Below, one piece after another: positions 36,753 through 44,678 of a stretch of 64,000 bases of DNA. Location: assembly GCA_020848735.1 (NCBI GenBank), contig JADLHO010000087.1, forward strand, positions 49,290 to 113,289, read 5' to 3'. Each line of letters opens with the position of its first letter. Positions within the stretch are counted from its first letter, which is position 1. Source of the stretch: Planctomycetota bacterium. GTDB lineage: Bacteria; Planctomycetota; UBA1135; UBA2386. The translations under genes were made by a program, and so were the position numbers. The notes under the pieces are model-generated. The model did no database searches and was not told the DNA's origin. It was given only the letters and a program-made list of their open reading frames with translations.

Positions 36753-37759
36753 CGCCCGTTCCGTCGACTGCTCACGAGCAACTCGTCGACGGCCTTGGCC
36801 AGTTCTTCCGCGGCCGTCACGATCTCGATCGACGAGGTCGCGAAGAGGCTCGGATGAAGGGGGACGATGCGGTTGCGCTTCACGGCCTGCATCGAGGCCA
36901 ATGCGCTCTCGCTGCGCAGCAGCGCGGCGGTCTGACCGTCCTCCTCCCCGAAGGCGGAGGGCACGACGATCAGCTCGGGGTCCATCGCGACGAGCTCCTC
37001 GAAGCTCAGGCGGACCGAACCGATGTGCCCCGCCGAGGAGGTCGCGTTGTCGAGGCCGGCGATGCGCAGGATCTCCTCCGCCGGCGTCCGGGCGCCACTG
37101 CTCCAGCCCTCGCTGCCGTCGTGCACGTAGAAGGCGGCGCGCAGTCCGGTGCGGTCACCGACGTCGCGGATGAGGGCTTCGATGCGCTCCTGGAGGCGCT
37201 CGTCGAACTCCTGGGCGCGGGCCTCCACGCCGAGGACCGTCGCGATCAGCGCGAGGTCGCGGCGGGCGCCGTCCAGTTCCTCGGGGAGGGGCAGCCGGAA
37301 CACGGTCACCCCGGCCTGCTGGAGAGCGCTCACCGTCTCCGCGCTGCTCAGGGTCGTGCAGATCACGAGGTCGGGCTTCAGCGCGAAGATCTCCTCCGCG
37401 TCGAAACGTTCGAAACGCGGCAGCGCGCCGAAGGGCTCGGGCCGGCGCGCGATCGTCGACCAGGTCAGGGCCTGCACGGGGATCGCCGCGAGGCGCGAGG
37501 GCGGCCAGATCGCGGTCACCGTGTCCATCAGCGAGGCGTTCGCGACGACCACGCGCTTGGGCCGTTCCGTCAGGTGCGCGGTGCCGCCTTCGGGCATGCG
37601 GACGTCGCGGGGGTACCCGCTCGCCTCGTCCTCGATGCCGGCCGCGACCTGCGGCTCTGCGGGGGCCGCCGGCCGTCGCTCCTTGCGCAGGTACGAGAGC
37701 GAGACGAGGGCCAGCAGGACGAGCGGCAGGATCCAGGCGAGGAGGCGGAGCGGCGACAT
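36749..37759 (-). CDS. FecB/BtuF-like periplasmic binding protein, membrane-anchored
   Basis: A 336-residue solute-binding protein of the helical-backbone (TroA-like cluster A-II) fold. It begins with an uncleaved-looking helix (about 5-23) followed by a basic segment and has no lipobox cysteine, so it is probably anchored by that helix. Two-lobe signals include RVVVANASLMDTVTA, DLVICTTLSS and, late, ELIVVPSAF. The ligand could be a siderophore, a cobalamin or another metal chelate; no diagnostic pocket residue was recognised. It is the first gene of the operon FecB-FecC-FecE-BioF-epimerase. Upstream lies a 16-bp tandem repeat and rpsN. Confidence 0.87.
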   Translation of the reverse strand: MSPLRLLAWILPLVLLALVSLSYLRKERRPAAPAEPQVAAGIEDEASGYPRDVRMPEGGTAHLTERPKRVVVANASLMDTVTAIWPPSRLAAIPVQALTWSTIARRPEPFGALPRFERFDAEEIFALKPDLVICTTLSSAETVSALQQAGVTVFRLPLPEELDGARRDLALIATVLGVEARAQEFDERLQERIEALIRDVGDRTGLRAAFYVHDGSEGWSSGARTPAEEILRIAGLDNATSSAGHIGSVRLSFEELVAMDPELIVVPSAFGEEDGQTAALLRSESALASMQAVKRNRIVPLHPSLFATSSIEIVTAAEELAKAVDELLVSSRRNGR

Positions 37760-37902
37760 GGTGTTTCCCTTCGCAGCTTGGATCGGCCAACGGCGCGCCG
37801 AGATCGAGGGCGCGCCGCGATTGGAGAAGCCAAGGGATCGCGGCCCTGCCGGCGCACGTCTCCGCGACGCGAATCGGGCGGCCGCCTCAGCGGCCCCACA
37901 GC

Positions 37903-37966
37903 TGGCGCCTCACAGTGCCGGCGCCTCACAGTGCTGGCGCCGCATACTGCCGGCGCCTCACGCAGC
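37903..37966. repeat. Four tandem 16-bp repeats containing GGCGCC
   Basis: Four adjacent 16-bp units run from 37903 to 37966: TGGCGCCTCACAGTGC, CGGCGCCTCACAGTGC, TGGCGCCGCATACTGC and CGGCGCCTCACGCAGC. The first two differ at one base, and the third and fourth carry 3-4 further changes. Each contains the palindrome GGCGCC at constant 16-bp phasing, about 1.5 helical turns. They lie in the 212-bp gap between rpsN and the binding-protein operon, so they could be regulator sites or a slippage tract. Confidence 0.75.
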
Positions 37967-37971
37967 CGCGT

Positions 37972-38277
37972 TCACCAGCTCGCCTTGCGCACGCCCGGCA
38001 CCTCCGCCAGGAGGGCGAGCTCGCGGAAGGCAATGCGGCAGAGGCCGAACTTGCGCAGGTACGCGCGCGAACGACCCGTCAGGTTGCAGCGGTTGCGGAT
38101 GCGCGTCGCGCTGCTGTCGCGCGGCAGCTTCATGAGCTTGCGGCGGGCGGCGTCACGCTCCTCCATCGGGAGCTTGTCGTCGCGGATGATCGCCATCAGC
38201 TTCGTGCGCTTCACGCGGAAGCGCTCAACGGTCCTGCGACGGCGCAGGTTCTTGTGAACGGAAGAGGTCTTCGCCAT
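37972..38277 (-). CDS. rpsN: Ribosomal protein S14, zinc-ribbon-less form
   Basis: A 101-residue small-subunit protein. The C-terminal half carries the universal S14 motifs [21 protein letters not shown] and FRELA. The zinc-binding C-x-x-C pairs of the short form are absent, so this is the C-minus (about 100-residue) form. In many bacteria with both forms, this paralogue is used under zinc limitation, from established knowledge. It is outside any ribosomal-protein operon and sits directly upstream of a metal/chelate importer operon on the same strand. Whether the genome also encodes a zinc-ribbon S14 cannot be seen here. Confidence 0.93.
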   Translation of the reverse strand: MAKTSSVHKNLRRRRTVERFRVKRTKLMAIIRDDKLPMEERDAARRKLMKLPRDSSATRIRNRCNLTGRSRAYLRKFGLCRIAFRELALLAEVPGVRKASW

Positions 38278-38349
38278 GGACTCGCGGCTCGGAAGGGCCG
38301 GGGACAGTAGCGAGCCGCCCGCGCCCTGGCGAGCGGAATCTCGCGGTGC

Positions 38350-41346
38350 TCAGCCCCGTCGTGCCTCCGGGGGGGCGTCCTTCACCGGCCGGATGGCATG
38401 GCCCTCGAGGTCACGGCCGAGCACTTCGAACTCGTCGGCACCGTGGTACTGCTGCCACTGGTCGTCGACCCGCCGCACGTTGATCTGCACCCGGTAGCGG
38501 CCGTCCGAGAGGTCGTTCAGCTCGAACTCCCCGTCGGCGGACACGCTCGCCCAGCCGTTGCGGCCCCTGCCCTCGACGTCGCTCACCCAGAGGTAGACCT
38601 GCCGGACCGCCGGCTCGCCGAACGCGGCCATGTCGAGCCGGCCACGCACACGGTGGGTCGCGGCGAGGACCAGCTCGAGGCCCGCGGCGACGCCGCCCGC
38701 CGTGCTGCTGGTCTGGAGGTCGCCCGAGCGACCCACTCCGTCCTTCTCGGCGCGGATGCGCCAGTCCGCCACGGGCAGGCGCTCGAAGCGGAAGCGACCG
38801 CGCGCATCGCTGCGTGTGCGGCGCGAGAGGCTGCCGCTCGGCCGACCTTCGACGGCCGTGAACACGCCATCCGCCTGGATCTCGGCGTCGGCGACGAAGG
38901 CGCCATCGGGCCCGCGCACGATGCCCTCCACGGTGCCCGTCGAGAGGTCGAGCGGCAGGTCGAGGTCCGTGCCTTCCTTCAGCTCGAAGCCGCCGCGCCA
39001 GAGCTCCTCGGCGTTCTGCCGCGACGCGAAGAGGTCCTCGGGAAGCGGCTCGTTGATCTGGAGCGTCACCCGGCCGACGGGCACCTGAACGAACTCGAAG
39101 CGGCCCGCGGCGTCGATCGTGCGGCGTTGGCGCTTGCCGCTGCCCCAGACCGTGACCGTGTGGTCCTTGGCGAGACGTCCGTCCACCAGGACCGTCCCGC
39201 TCAGGCGCACGGTCGGGCCCTCGAAGGTCTCCTGTGCCTTCGTGTCGAGCACGACGGTCTCGACCTTGCCCGCGCCGAGCTGCACGTTCGCGTTCGGGAG
39301 GTCGCTGGCGAACATCGCGTCGCGCACGTAGCCGACCATGCCCCCCGGGGAGCGCAGGGCGGCGATCGAGTTGACGAGGCCCACGCGGTACTGCCCCGGC
39401 GCGAGTGCCGGGTAGCGGAAGCGCCCTTCGGCATCCAGCCCGGTGATCTGCGGCATCGGCGGGAGCGCACCCCGATTGCCGCCCCAATCCACGGCATAGA
39501 CCATGTACTTGCCGCGCGCGGGCGGCGTGCCGCCCTCGGTGACGCTGCCTTCGATGGCGCCCGGACTGTCGAAGCGCAGCACGATCGGCGCCGTCGGCGG
39601 GAGCGGCGTACGCAGGTGACAGAGCCCGAAGGCGGGGTGCCGCGCGCTGAGCGCGACCTCCGTCGCACGGACCGAATCCACGAGCCGCTTGCCCTCGTCG
39701 TCGACCCGGCCCGCGTTCATCGGTGCGTCCGGCACGCCGTTGCCGCGTGCGTGCACGAAGAGCTCGGCTCCGGCCGCCGGAGCACCGTCGGGGCGGAGGA
39801 CGCTGACCTCGAAGCCCTGCTTCGGCATCAGCACGAGCTCGACGCTGCGGTCCTCCTCGATGCCGAACTCGATCGCGTCGGCGGCGTGCAGCGGGCTGTC
39901 CGCGAGGAGCACGTACTTGCCCTTGGGCAGATCGGCGATGAGCCACTCGCCGGCCTCGCCGCGCCGCAGTCGACCCGTGAGCGGGAGCGGCGCGTTGAGA
40001 CCCCACATCGCCATGCCGATCGCCGCATCGCGGTCCGCGCCCGGCAGGAGCTGCAGCCGCGGCTCGGCGACGGGGCGCTTCGCCTCGTCGAAGACGTGGA
40101 CGGTGAGCGTGAGCGACGCAGGGAGCTTCACGATCACGTCGCGTGCGACGGGCTGCGGATCCGTGACCACCCAGGCCTCACCCCGGTTGCGCCGCGCGGC
40201 GACGATCACCTCACCGGGCGGCATGCCGCCCATCGCGAACTGGCCTTCGGCATCGGAGCGCGCGGCGCGGCTCGCGAAGTGCACCGGGGCCGCGTTGCTG
40301 CGCGCCGCGACCAGGAGCTCCGCGCCCTCCACCGGCTTGCCGCTCTCGTCCTCGACGCGGCCGACGGCCTGTTCGCCCTCCGCCATGCGGATCGTCCCCA
40401 GGTCCTTCACCTCACCCGAGCGGACGTTGAGCCGCGGCTTCACGTGGGGCAGGAGCCCCGCCGCGGTCACCGCGAAGAGATTGCCCCCGGGGACCACGCC
40501 GCGCAGCCGGAAGCGGCCGTCGCCGTCGGTCCGCGTCTGGGCGAGCGGCAGGTCCTCGAAGCGTCGCTCCACCCAGGCCGGCATCTCGATCACGAGGCGC
40601 TGTCCCTCGAACACGATGACTGCGCCCTTGGGGTCGAAGCGCTCGAAGGGCACCAGCGCGAGGACCGAGCCCGGCAGGTCGACCGCGCGCACCAGCGCAC
40701 CGGGCACCGGTCGGTCGTCGGGGCCGACGACGACGCCTTCGAAGACCCCCGCGGGATTGAGGACGATGTCGCCGAGGTCGACGAGCTGCCCCGGCCCCGC
40801 GGCGCGGTCGATCGGCACCCAGGTCGCGGCGTCGCCGTCGATGTCGGCGTGCAGGAGATAGGTCGAGAGGGGATAGACGCCCTCGATCGTGAAGCGACCG
40901 TCGTCCCCGGACTTCGCCTCGCCGGCGTCGATCTCTGGTTCCCCGAGCCCCGCCGCGAGGCCCTCGCCGACGAAGGGCGAGGCGCCGGCCTGGAAGAGCA
41001 CATCGGGCGCGAAGCGGAAGAGCTCCACCCGCGAGTTCGCGACCGGGATCGCGTCGGGGCTGACGAGGCGCCCGGTGAAGCCGCAGAGCGCCTCGCGCAC
41101 CGAGGGGTGGAGCGTCTCGAGCGCGGCCTCGCTCGCGGCGACGGCGCTGCGGATCGGTTCGCCGAGCGGCGCGTCGCCCCGCGCGAGCTCCGCCTGACGC
41201 GCCTCACCCTCGGACTCCGTCGCCCCGCCGGCGCCGGCGTTCGGCAGGGGTGGGGGAGCGTCCTTCGCGCTGAACACCCGCCAGGCGAGGAATCCGAAGC
41301 CCGCGAGCAGGACGATCGCGAGCACGAGGAGGGCGGGGTGCTTCAT
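38350..41346 (-). CDS. Membrane-anchored carboxypeptidase-regulatory-like repeat protein
   Basis: A 998-residue protein with an N-terminal helix (about 4-25) and a long extracytoplasmic region made of repeated beta-sandwich modules of the CarboxypepD_reg / Cna-B kind. Repeats show the recurring pattern of G-x-V-x-D-xxGxPVxxAxV and a following DGRFRL/DGRFRF strand; at least five such units are visible, for example GDGRFRLRGVVPGG, DAEGQFAMGGMPPG and DARGRFRFERLP. Such modules are often structural or adhesive. It is a large single gene, divergent from the methyltransferase operon. No catalytic motif was seen. Confidence 0.82.
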   Translation of the reverse strand: MKHPALLVLAIVLLAGFGFLAWRVFSAKDAPPPLPNAGAGGATESEGEARQAELARGDAPLGEPIRSAVAASEAALETLHPSVREALCGFTGRLVSPDAIPVANSRVELFRFAPDVLFQAGASPFVGEGLAAGLGEPEIDAGEAKSGDDGRFTIEGVYPLSTYLLHADIDGDAATWVPIDRAAGPGQLVDLGDIVLNPAGVFEGVVVGPDDRPVPGALVRAVDLPGSVLALVPFERFDPKGAVIVFEGQRLVIEMPAWVERRFEDLPLAQTRTDGDGRFRLRGVVPGGNLFAVTAAGLLPHVKPRLNVRSGEVKDLGTIRMAEGEQAVGRVEDESGKPVEGAELLVAARSNAAPVHFASRAARSDAEGQFAMGGMPPGEVIVAARRNRGEAWVVTDPQPVARDVIVKLPASLTLTVHVFDEAKRPVAEPRLQLLPGADRDAAIGMAMWGLNAPLPLTGRLRRGEAGEWLIADLPKGKYVLLADSPLHAADAIEFGIEEDRSVELVLMPKQGFEVSVLRPDGAPAAGAELFVHARGNGVPDAPMNAGRVDDEGKRLVDSVRATEVALSARHPAFGLCHLRTPLPPTAPIVLRFDSPGAIEGSVTEGGTPPARGKYMVYAVDWGGNRGALPPMPQITGLDAEGRFRYPALAPGQYRVGLVNSIAALRSPGGMVGYVRDAMFASDLPNANVQLGAGKVETVVLDTKAQETFEGPTVRLSGTVLVDGRLAKDHTVTVWGSGKRQRRTIDAAGRFEFVQVPVGRVTLQINEPLPEDLFASRQNAEELWRGGFELKEGTDLDLPLDLSTGTVEGIVRGPDGAFVADAEIQADGVFTAVEGRPSGSLSRRTRSDARGRFRFERLPVADWRIRAEKDGVGRSGDLQTSSTAGGVAAGLELVLAATHRVRGRLDMAAFGEPAVRQVYLWVSDVEGRGRNGWASVSADGEFELNDLSDGRYRVQINVRRVDDQWQQYHGADEFEVLGRDLEGHAIRPVKDAPPEARRG

Positions 41347-41458
41347 GGGTGCGCTGGCGTGGCCGCGGCGATGCCGCGGATTGTCGACGGGGCTCGGAGG
41401 ACTCGCCGCGCGCCACGCGGCGCTCGACGCGAGAGCGTGGCGCCGGAACGATCATCGC

Positions 41459-42088
41459 GTGGAAGCTTCGCCCTTTCCTGCGCCACCGGCGCCCTCGAGC
41501 TGGATCCGGCGCTTCGTCGGTCTGGCCTCGCCCGGGACGCCGGCCCTCGACCTCGCCTGCGGTCAGGGACGTCACGCGCGTCTGCTCGCGGAGCTCGGGC
41601 ATCCCGTGCTCGCCGTCGATCGCGACGCCGCTGCGCTGGCGGGCCTCGCCGGGCTCCGCGGCATCACGACCCTCTGTGCCGAACTCGAAACGGCGCCCTG
41701 GCCGCTCGCCGGGCAACGGTTCGGGCTCGTCGTCGTCACCCGCTACCTCTGGCGTCCGCGCTTCGCCGCGCTCCTCGACTGCGTCGCGACGGGCGGACTC
41801 CTCCTCTACGAGACCTTCGCGCGCGGGCACGAGGCCCTCGGTCGGCCGACCCGCGCCGAGTTCCTCCTCGAGGACGGCGAGCTCCTGGAGCGCTGCCACG
41901 GCCTCGCGTCGGTGCTCGCCTACGAACAGCTCCGGGTCGACGAACCCGCGCCCGCGTTCGTCCAGCGCATCGCGGCCCGCCGCATTCGCGTCGAGCCGCC
42001 CGCCGGGGCCGAGCGCTTGCATCCGGCCGCCGCGACATCTAAGGACGCAGAGCCCGCCGCGCCACGCGACCGGAACCCAAGCCCGTGA
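41459..42088 (+). CDS. Class I SAM-dependent methyltransferase
   Basis: A 209-residue Rossmann-fold methyltransferase, with SAM-binding motif I ALDLACGQGRHARLLAELG followed by an acidic residue on strand 2 (AVDRDAAAL). It resembles the TehB-like/methyltransferase-12 group; the substrate cannot be told. The start is uncertain: a GTG at 41459 begins just before the fold, while an ATG at 41345 in the same frame would add about 38 Arg-rich residues and overlap the start codon of the divergent gene. It ends inside the apaG start (GTGA). Confidence 0.8.
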   Translation: MEASPFPAPPAPSSWIRRFVGLASPGTPALDLACGQGRHARLLAELGHPVLAVDRDAAALAGLAGLRGITTLCAELETAPWPLAGQRFGLVVVTRYLWRPRFAALLDCVATGGLLLYETFARGHEALGRPTRAEFLLEDGELLERCHGLASVLAYEQLRVDEPAPAFVQRIAARRIRVEPPAGAERLHPAAATSKDAEPAAPRDRNPSP

Positions 42089-42525
42089 CGAAGCCACCCG
42101 CCTCCGACCTCGTGACCGAAGGCATCCGCGTCCGCGCGGCCGCCGAGTTCGTGCCCGACGAGTCCGATCCCGAGCGACCGAGCTACGTGTTCGGCTATCG
42201 CATCGTGATGAGCAACGAGGGCAGCGCGAGCGCGACGCTCGAGCAACGTCATTGGACCATCGTCGATGCGAACGGCCGGCGCTCCGAGGTGCGGGGAGCC
42301 GGCGTCGTCGGCGAATTCCCCACGCTCAATCCCGGCGAGCAGTTCGAGTACTCGAGCCGCTGCCCGCTCACCACGTCCTGGGGCAGCATGGAAGGCAGTT
42401 ACCGCTTCCGGCGCCCCGACGGCACCCGCTTCGAGGTGAAGGTCGGTCGCTTCTTCCTGGCGGTCAATGCGCCGACGATCGCGCAGCAGCTCGGCCGCGC
42501 GACGCAGACCACGGGCGCAGAGTGA
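42085..42525 (+). CDS. apaG: ApaG/CorD-domain protein
   Basis: A 146-residue ApaG-fold protein (fibronectin-type III-like). It shows the family pattern Y-x-F-x-Y-x-I...N-x-G, LxxRHW, EVxGxGVVGEFPxLxPGExFxYxS and MxGxYxF, all visible. ApaG proteins are small, probably cytosolic, and of uncertain function. The GTG start lies within the methyltransferase stop codon and its own stop overlaps the trmO start, giving a three-gene coupled operon. Confidence 0.92.
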   Translation: MTKPPASDLVTEGIRVRAAAEFVPDESDPERPSYVFGYRIVMSNEGSASATLEQRHWTIVDANGRRSEVRGAGVVGEFPTLNPGEQFEYSSRCPLTTSWGSMEGSYRFRRPDGTRFEVKVGRFFLAVNAPTIAQQLGRATQTTGAE

Positions 42526-43103
42526 CCCGGATGGACGGCGCCGATCCGGGTTCGCCGTCACCCCTCGACGAAGCCGCCCTGCGCTATGAGCTCGATCCCG
42601 AGCTCGCCTACACCGTGCGGCCGATCGGCGTCCTGCGCTCGCCCTTCCGCGTGCATGCCGGCACCCCGCGCCAGCCGCGCGTGGGGACGCCCGCCGAGGG
42701 CTTCGTCGTCGTGCGTCACGGCCTGCAGAACCTGCTGCAGGACCTCGACGGCTTCAGCCACATCTGGCTCGTGACCTGGCTCTGCTATGCGCGCGGCTGG
42801 AACGACCTCGTCCAGCCGCCGCGCGACCACCACAAGCGCGGTCTCTTCGCGACGCGCGCGCCGCACCGCCCCAATCCGATCGGGATCTCCCTCGTCGAAC
42901 TCCGCGCCGTGCGCAAGCGCGTGCTGCGGATCGGCGCGCACGATCTGCTCGACGGCACCCCCGTGCTCGACGTGAAGCCGTATCTGCATTACGCCGACTC
43001 GGTGTCGGGGGCGAAGATGGGCTGGGTCGAGGGCATCGAGGACGCCGCGCTCCCCGATCACCGCACGTGGCAGCCCGCGCCGCGCGGCCGAAGCGAGCCG
43101 TAG
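42522..43103 (+). CDS. trmO: TrmO/YaeB-type tRNA methyltransferase (TsaA family)
   Basis: A 193-residue protein of the TsaA/UPF0066 family, which includes TrmO, the enzyme that methylates N6-threonylcarbamoyladenosine at tRNA position 37. It has the N-terminal PIGVLRSPF motif and the strongly conserved APHRPNPIGIS signature. A GTG at 42522 overlaps apaG by 4 bp; an ATG at 42531 is a close alternative. Substrate identity within the family is inferred. Confidence 0.88.
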   Translation: MTRMDGADPGSPSPLDEAALRYELDPELAYTVRPIGVLRSPFRVHAGTPRQPRVGTPAEGFVVVRHGLQNLLQDLDGFSHIWLVTWLCYARGWNDLVQPPRDHHKRGLFATRAPHRPNPIGISLVELRAVRKRVLRIGAHDLLDGTPVLDVKPYLHYADSVSGAKMGWVEGIEDAALPDHRTWQPAPRGRSEP

Positions 43104-43196
43104 CCGGATCGGCGCGGGTCGCGATGCGGGGCAGCGCGTGCGCCGTATCCCGCCCTGTCATCGTCCGGCCGGGTCCCCGTCGTTTCCCGGCGCGCG

Positions 43197-44678
43197 ATGA
43201 TTGTGCAACTCACGGCAGGAGTGCCGATAGACGCTGCGCTCCGCATGTCGCCCTCCCGCCCGTCGCTCACCGTCGCGCCGCCGCGCTCCGTCGCGGAGCG
43301 GCGCGAGGCACCGGACCGGAACGGGCAGGCGCGTCGGACCGATCGCGGCCTCGATCGCGGGCTCGAGTTCGCGGCGCGCGTCCTGGGCATCGCCGCGACC
43401 CTCGCGGTCGCGCTCGTGTTCCCGCCGCGTGAGCTCGGTCTGGCCGCGGCCCTCGTCGGACTCGCCGCCGTCCTGGCCGAGACCGCGTCGTCCGCCGGCC
43501 TGCGCGCTCGCGGTGCAGCCGAGGATCGACGGCCCTCGGGAGACCTTCCGGCCTGGCTCGCGACCCTGACGCTGGCCGGCGGCCTCGTCGCACTGGTCGT
43601 GATCCTGCGCGGCGAACTCGCGGTCTGGCTCGGGGCCTTCGAGATCGAGCGGATGCTCATCCTCGCGATGCCGCTCGCCCTCGTCGGCGCGAGCGCCCGG
43701 GTCCTGCGGCGCAGTCGCGTCGCGAGGCGGGTCGACCCCCTGGTCCTGCTGGTCGGCATCGCCGCGCTCGGTGCCACCCTGGGGCTCGCCGCGGCCGGGA
43801 AGGGACTGACCAGTCTGCTGGTCGGCGCCGGCGTCGCGGTCCTCGGAGAGGGCCTGCGGTCGCTCGGCGGTGCGCGCCTCGCGCCGTCGCGCCGGACCGC
43901 GCGGGAGACCCTGCGGGTCCTCCACGCGGCGCTCGCGAGTCTCCCGCTCTGCGCGGCGACGGCGTTGATGCGCCGGCTCGATCTGTTCGTCGTCCTCGCG
44001 TGCCTCGGCCCGGACTTCGCCGGTGCCTGGTGTCTGGCACGCGCCGTGGCGCTCGAACCGGGGCGCGCGGTGCTCGGACTCGTGCCCGCCTGGCGACCGC
44101 GGACCCTCTCGACCGCTCTCGCGCGCTCGCCCGAGCTCGGCCTCATCCCCTGGCTCGCGGGCCTCGCGCTGCTCGGGCCGCAGTTGGCTCACGACCTCGT
44201 CGGCCCCCGTTGGGACGCGGCCGCGCTGCTCGTCCGATCGCTGGCCGGCGTCGGCATGGCGATGCTGCTCGCGAACAGCGCGATGCGGCAGCTGCGCCGC
44301 GGGAGCTGGACCGCAGGGCCTTCCATCCTCCTCGCGCTCATCGCCTCGGCCGCGGCGCTCGCCGGGTCCGAGCACTTCGCGACGGTGCTGGTCGGCGGCG
44401 TCGCCGCGCTGGCCACCGCACGCCTCCTGCGCTTCGCGCTCCGTGGGCGTGAGCACGCGGCCTCGCTCGCGCTCGTCGCCGCGGCGACGGCGTGCATCAC
44501 GGCCGTCACCGTGCTCGGACTGCTGGGTGTGCGCGATCTCGCGGACGCGCACGGGCGACCCGCCGGCGAGCTCCTCGTGCTCGCGTTCGCGGTGGGGGTC
44601 CTGCTGCACGGACTCACCTCGCTCGCGTGGCCCCTGCACGGGCGACGCCCTCGCGGCTGGGTGAGGAAGACCGCGTGA
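43197..44678 (+). CDS. Polysaccharide flippase-like membrane protein
   Basis: A 493-residue polytopic membrane protein with roughly twelve hydrophobic segments. The length and helix arrangement, with a cytoplasmic basic loop after helix 6, are those of Wzx-type (MOP superfamily) lipid-linked oligosaccharide flippases. No short motif is diagnostic, so the family call is moderate. A second in-frame Met at 43245 could be the true start. It is coupled by GTGA to the VanZ/LamG gene. Confidence 0.62.
   Translation: MIVQLTAGVPIDAALRMSPSRPSLTVAPPRSVAERREAPDRNGQARRTDRGLDRGLEFAARVLGIAATLAVALVFPPRELGLAAALVGLAAVLAETASSAGLRARGAAEDRRPSGDLPAWLATLTLAGGLVALVVILRGELAVWLGAFEIERMLILAMPLALVGASARVLRRSRVARRVDPLVLLVGIAALGATLGLAAAGKGLTSLLVGAGVAVLGEGLRSLGGARLAPSRRTARETLRVLHAALASLPLCAATALMRRLDLFVVLACLGPDFAGAWCLARAVALEPGRAVLGLVPAWRPRTLSTALARSPELGLIPWLAGLALLGPQLAHDLVGPRWDAAALLVRSLAGVGMAMLLANSAMRQLRRGSWTAGPSILLALIASAAALAGSEHFATVLVGGVAALATARLLRFALRGREHAASLALVAAATACITAVTVLGLLGVRDLADAHGRPAGELLVLAFAVGVLLHGLTSLAWPLHGRRPRGWVRKTA

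Noticed and set aside
37903..37966. 16-bp repeats as a CRISPR array
   Set aside because: The units are directly adjacent with no spacers, and no cas gene is present.
37760..37971. Cobalamin riboswitch upstream of the BtuF/FecB-like operon
   Set aside because: I searched for the conserved B12-box core and supporting stems by eye and saw none; the region is dominated by the 16-bp repeats.
37760..38349. Zur-type operator near rpsN
   Set aside because: No AT-rich inverted repeat resembling a known Zur box was seen; the region is strongly GC-rich.
41345..41458. ATG 41345 as start of the methyltransferase
   Set aside because: It adds an Arg-rich segment and overlaps the start codon of the divergent repeat-protein gene; the GTG at 41459 directly precedes the fold.
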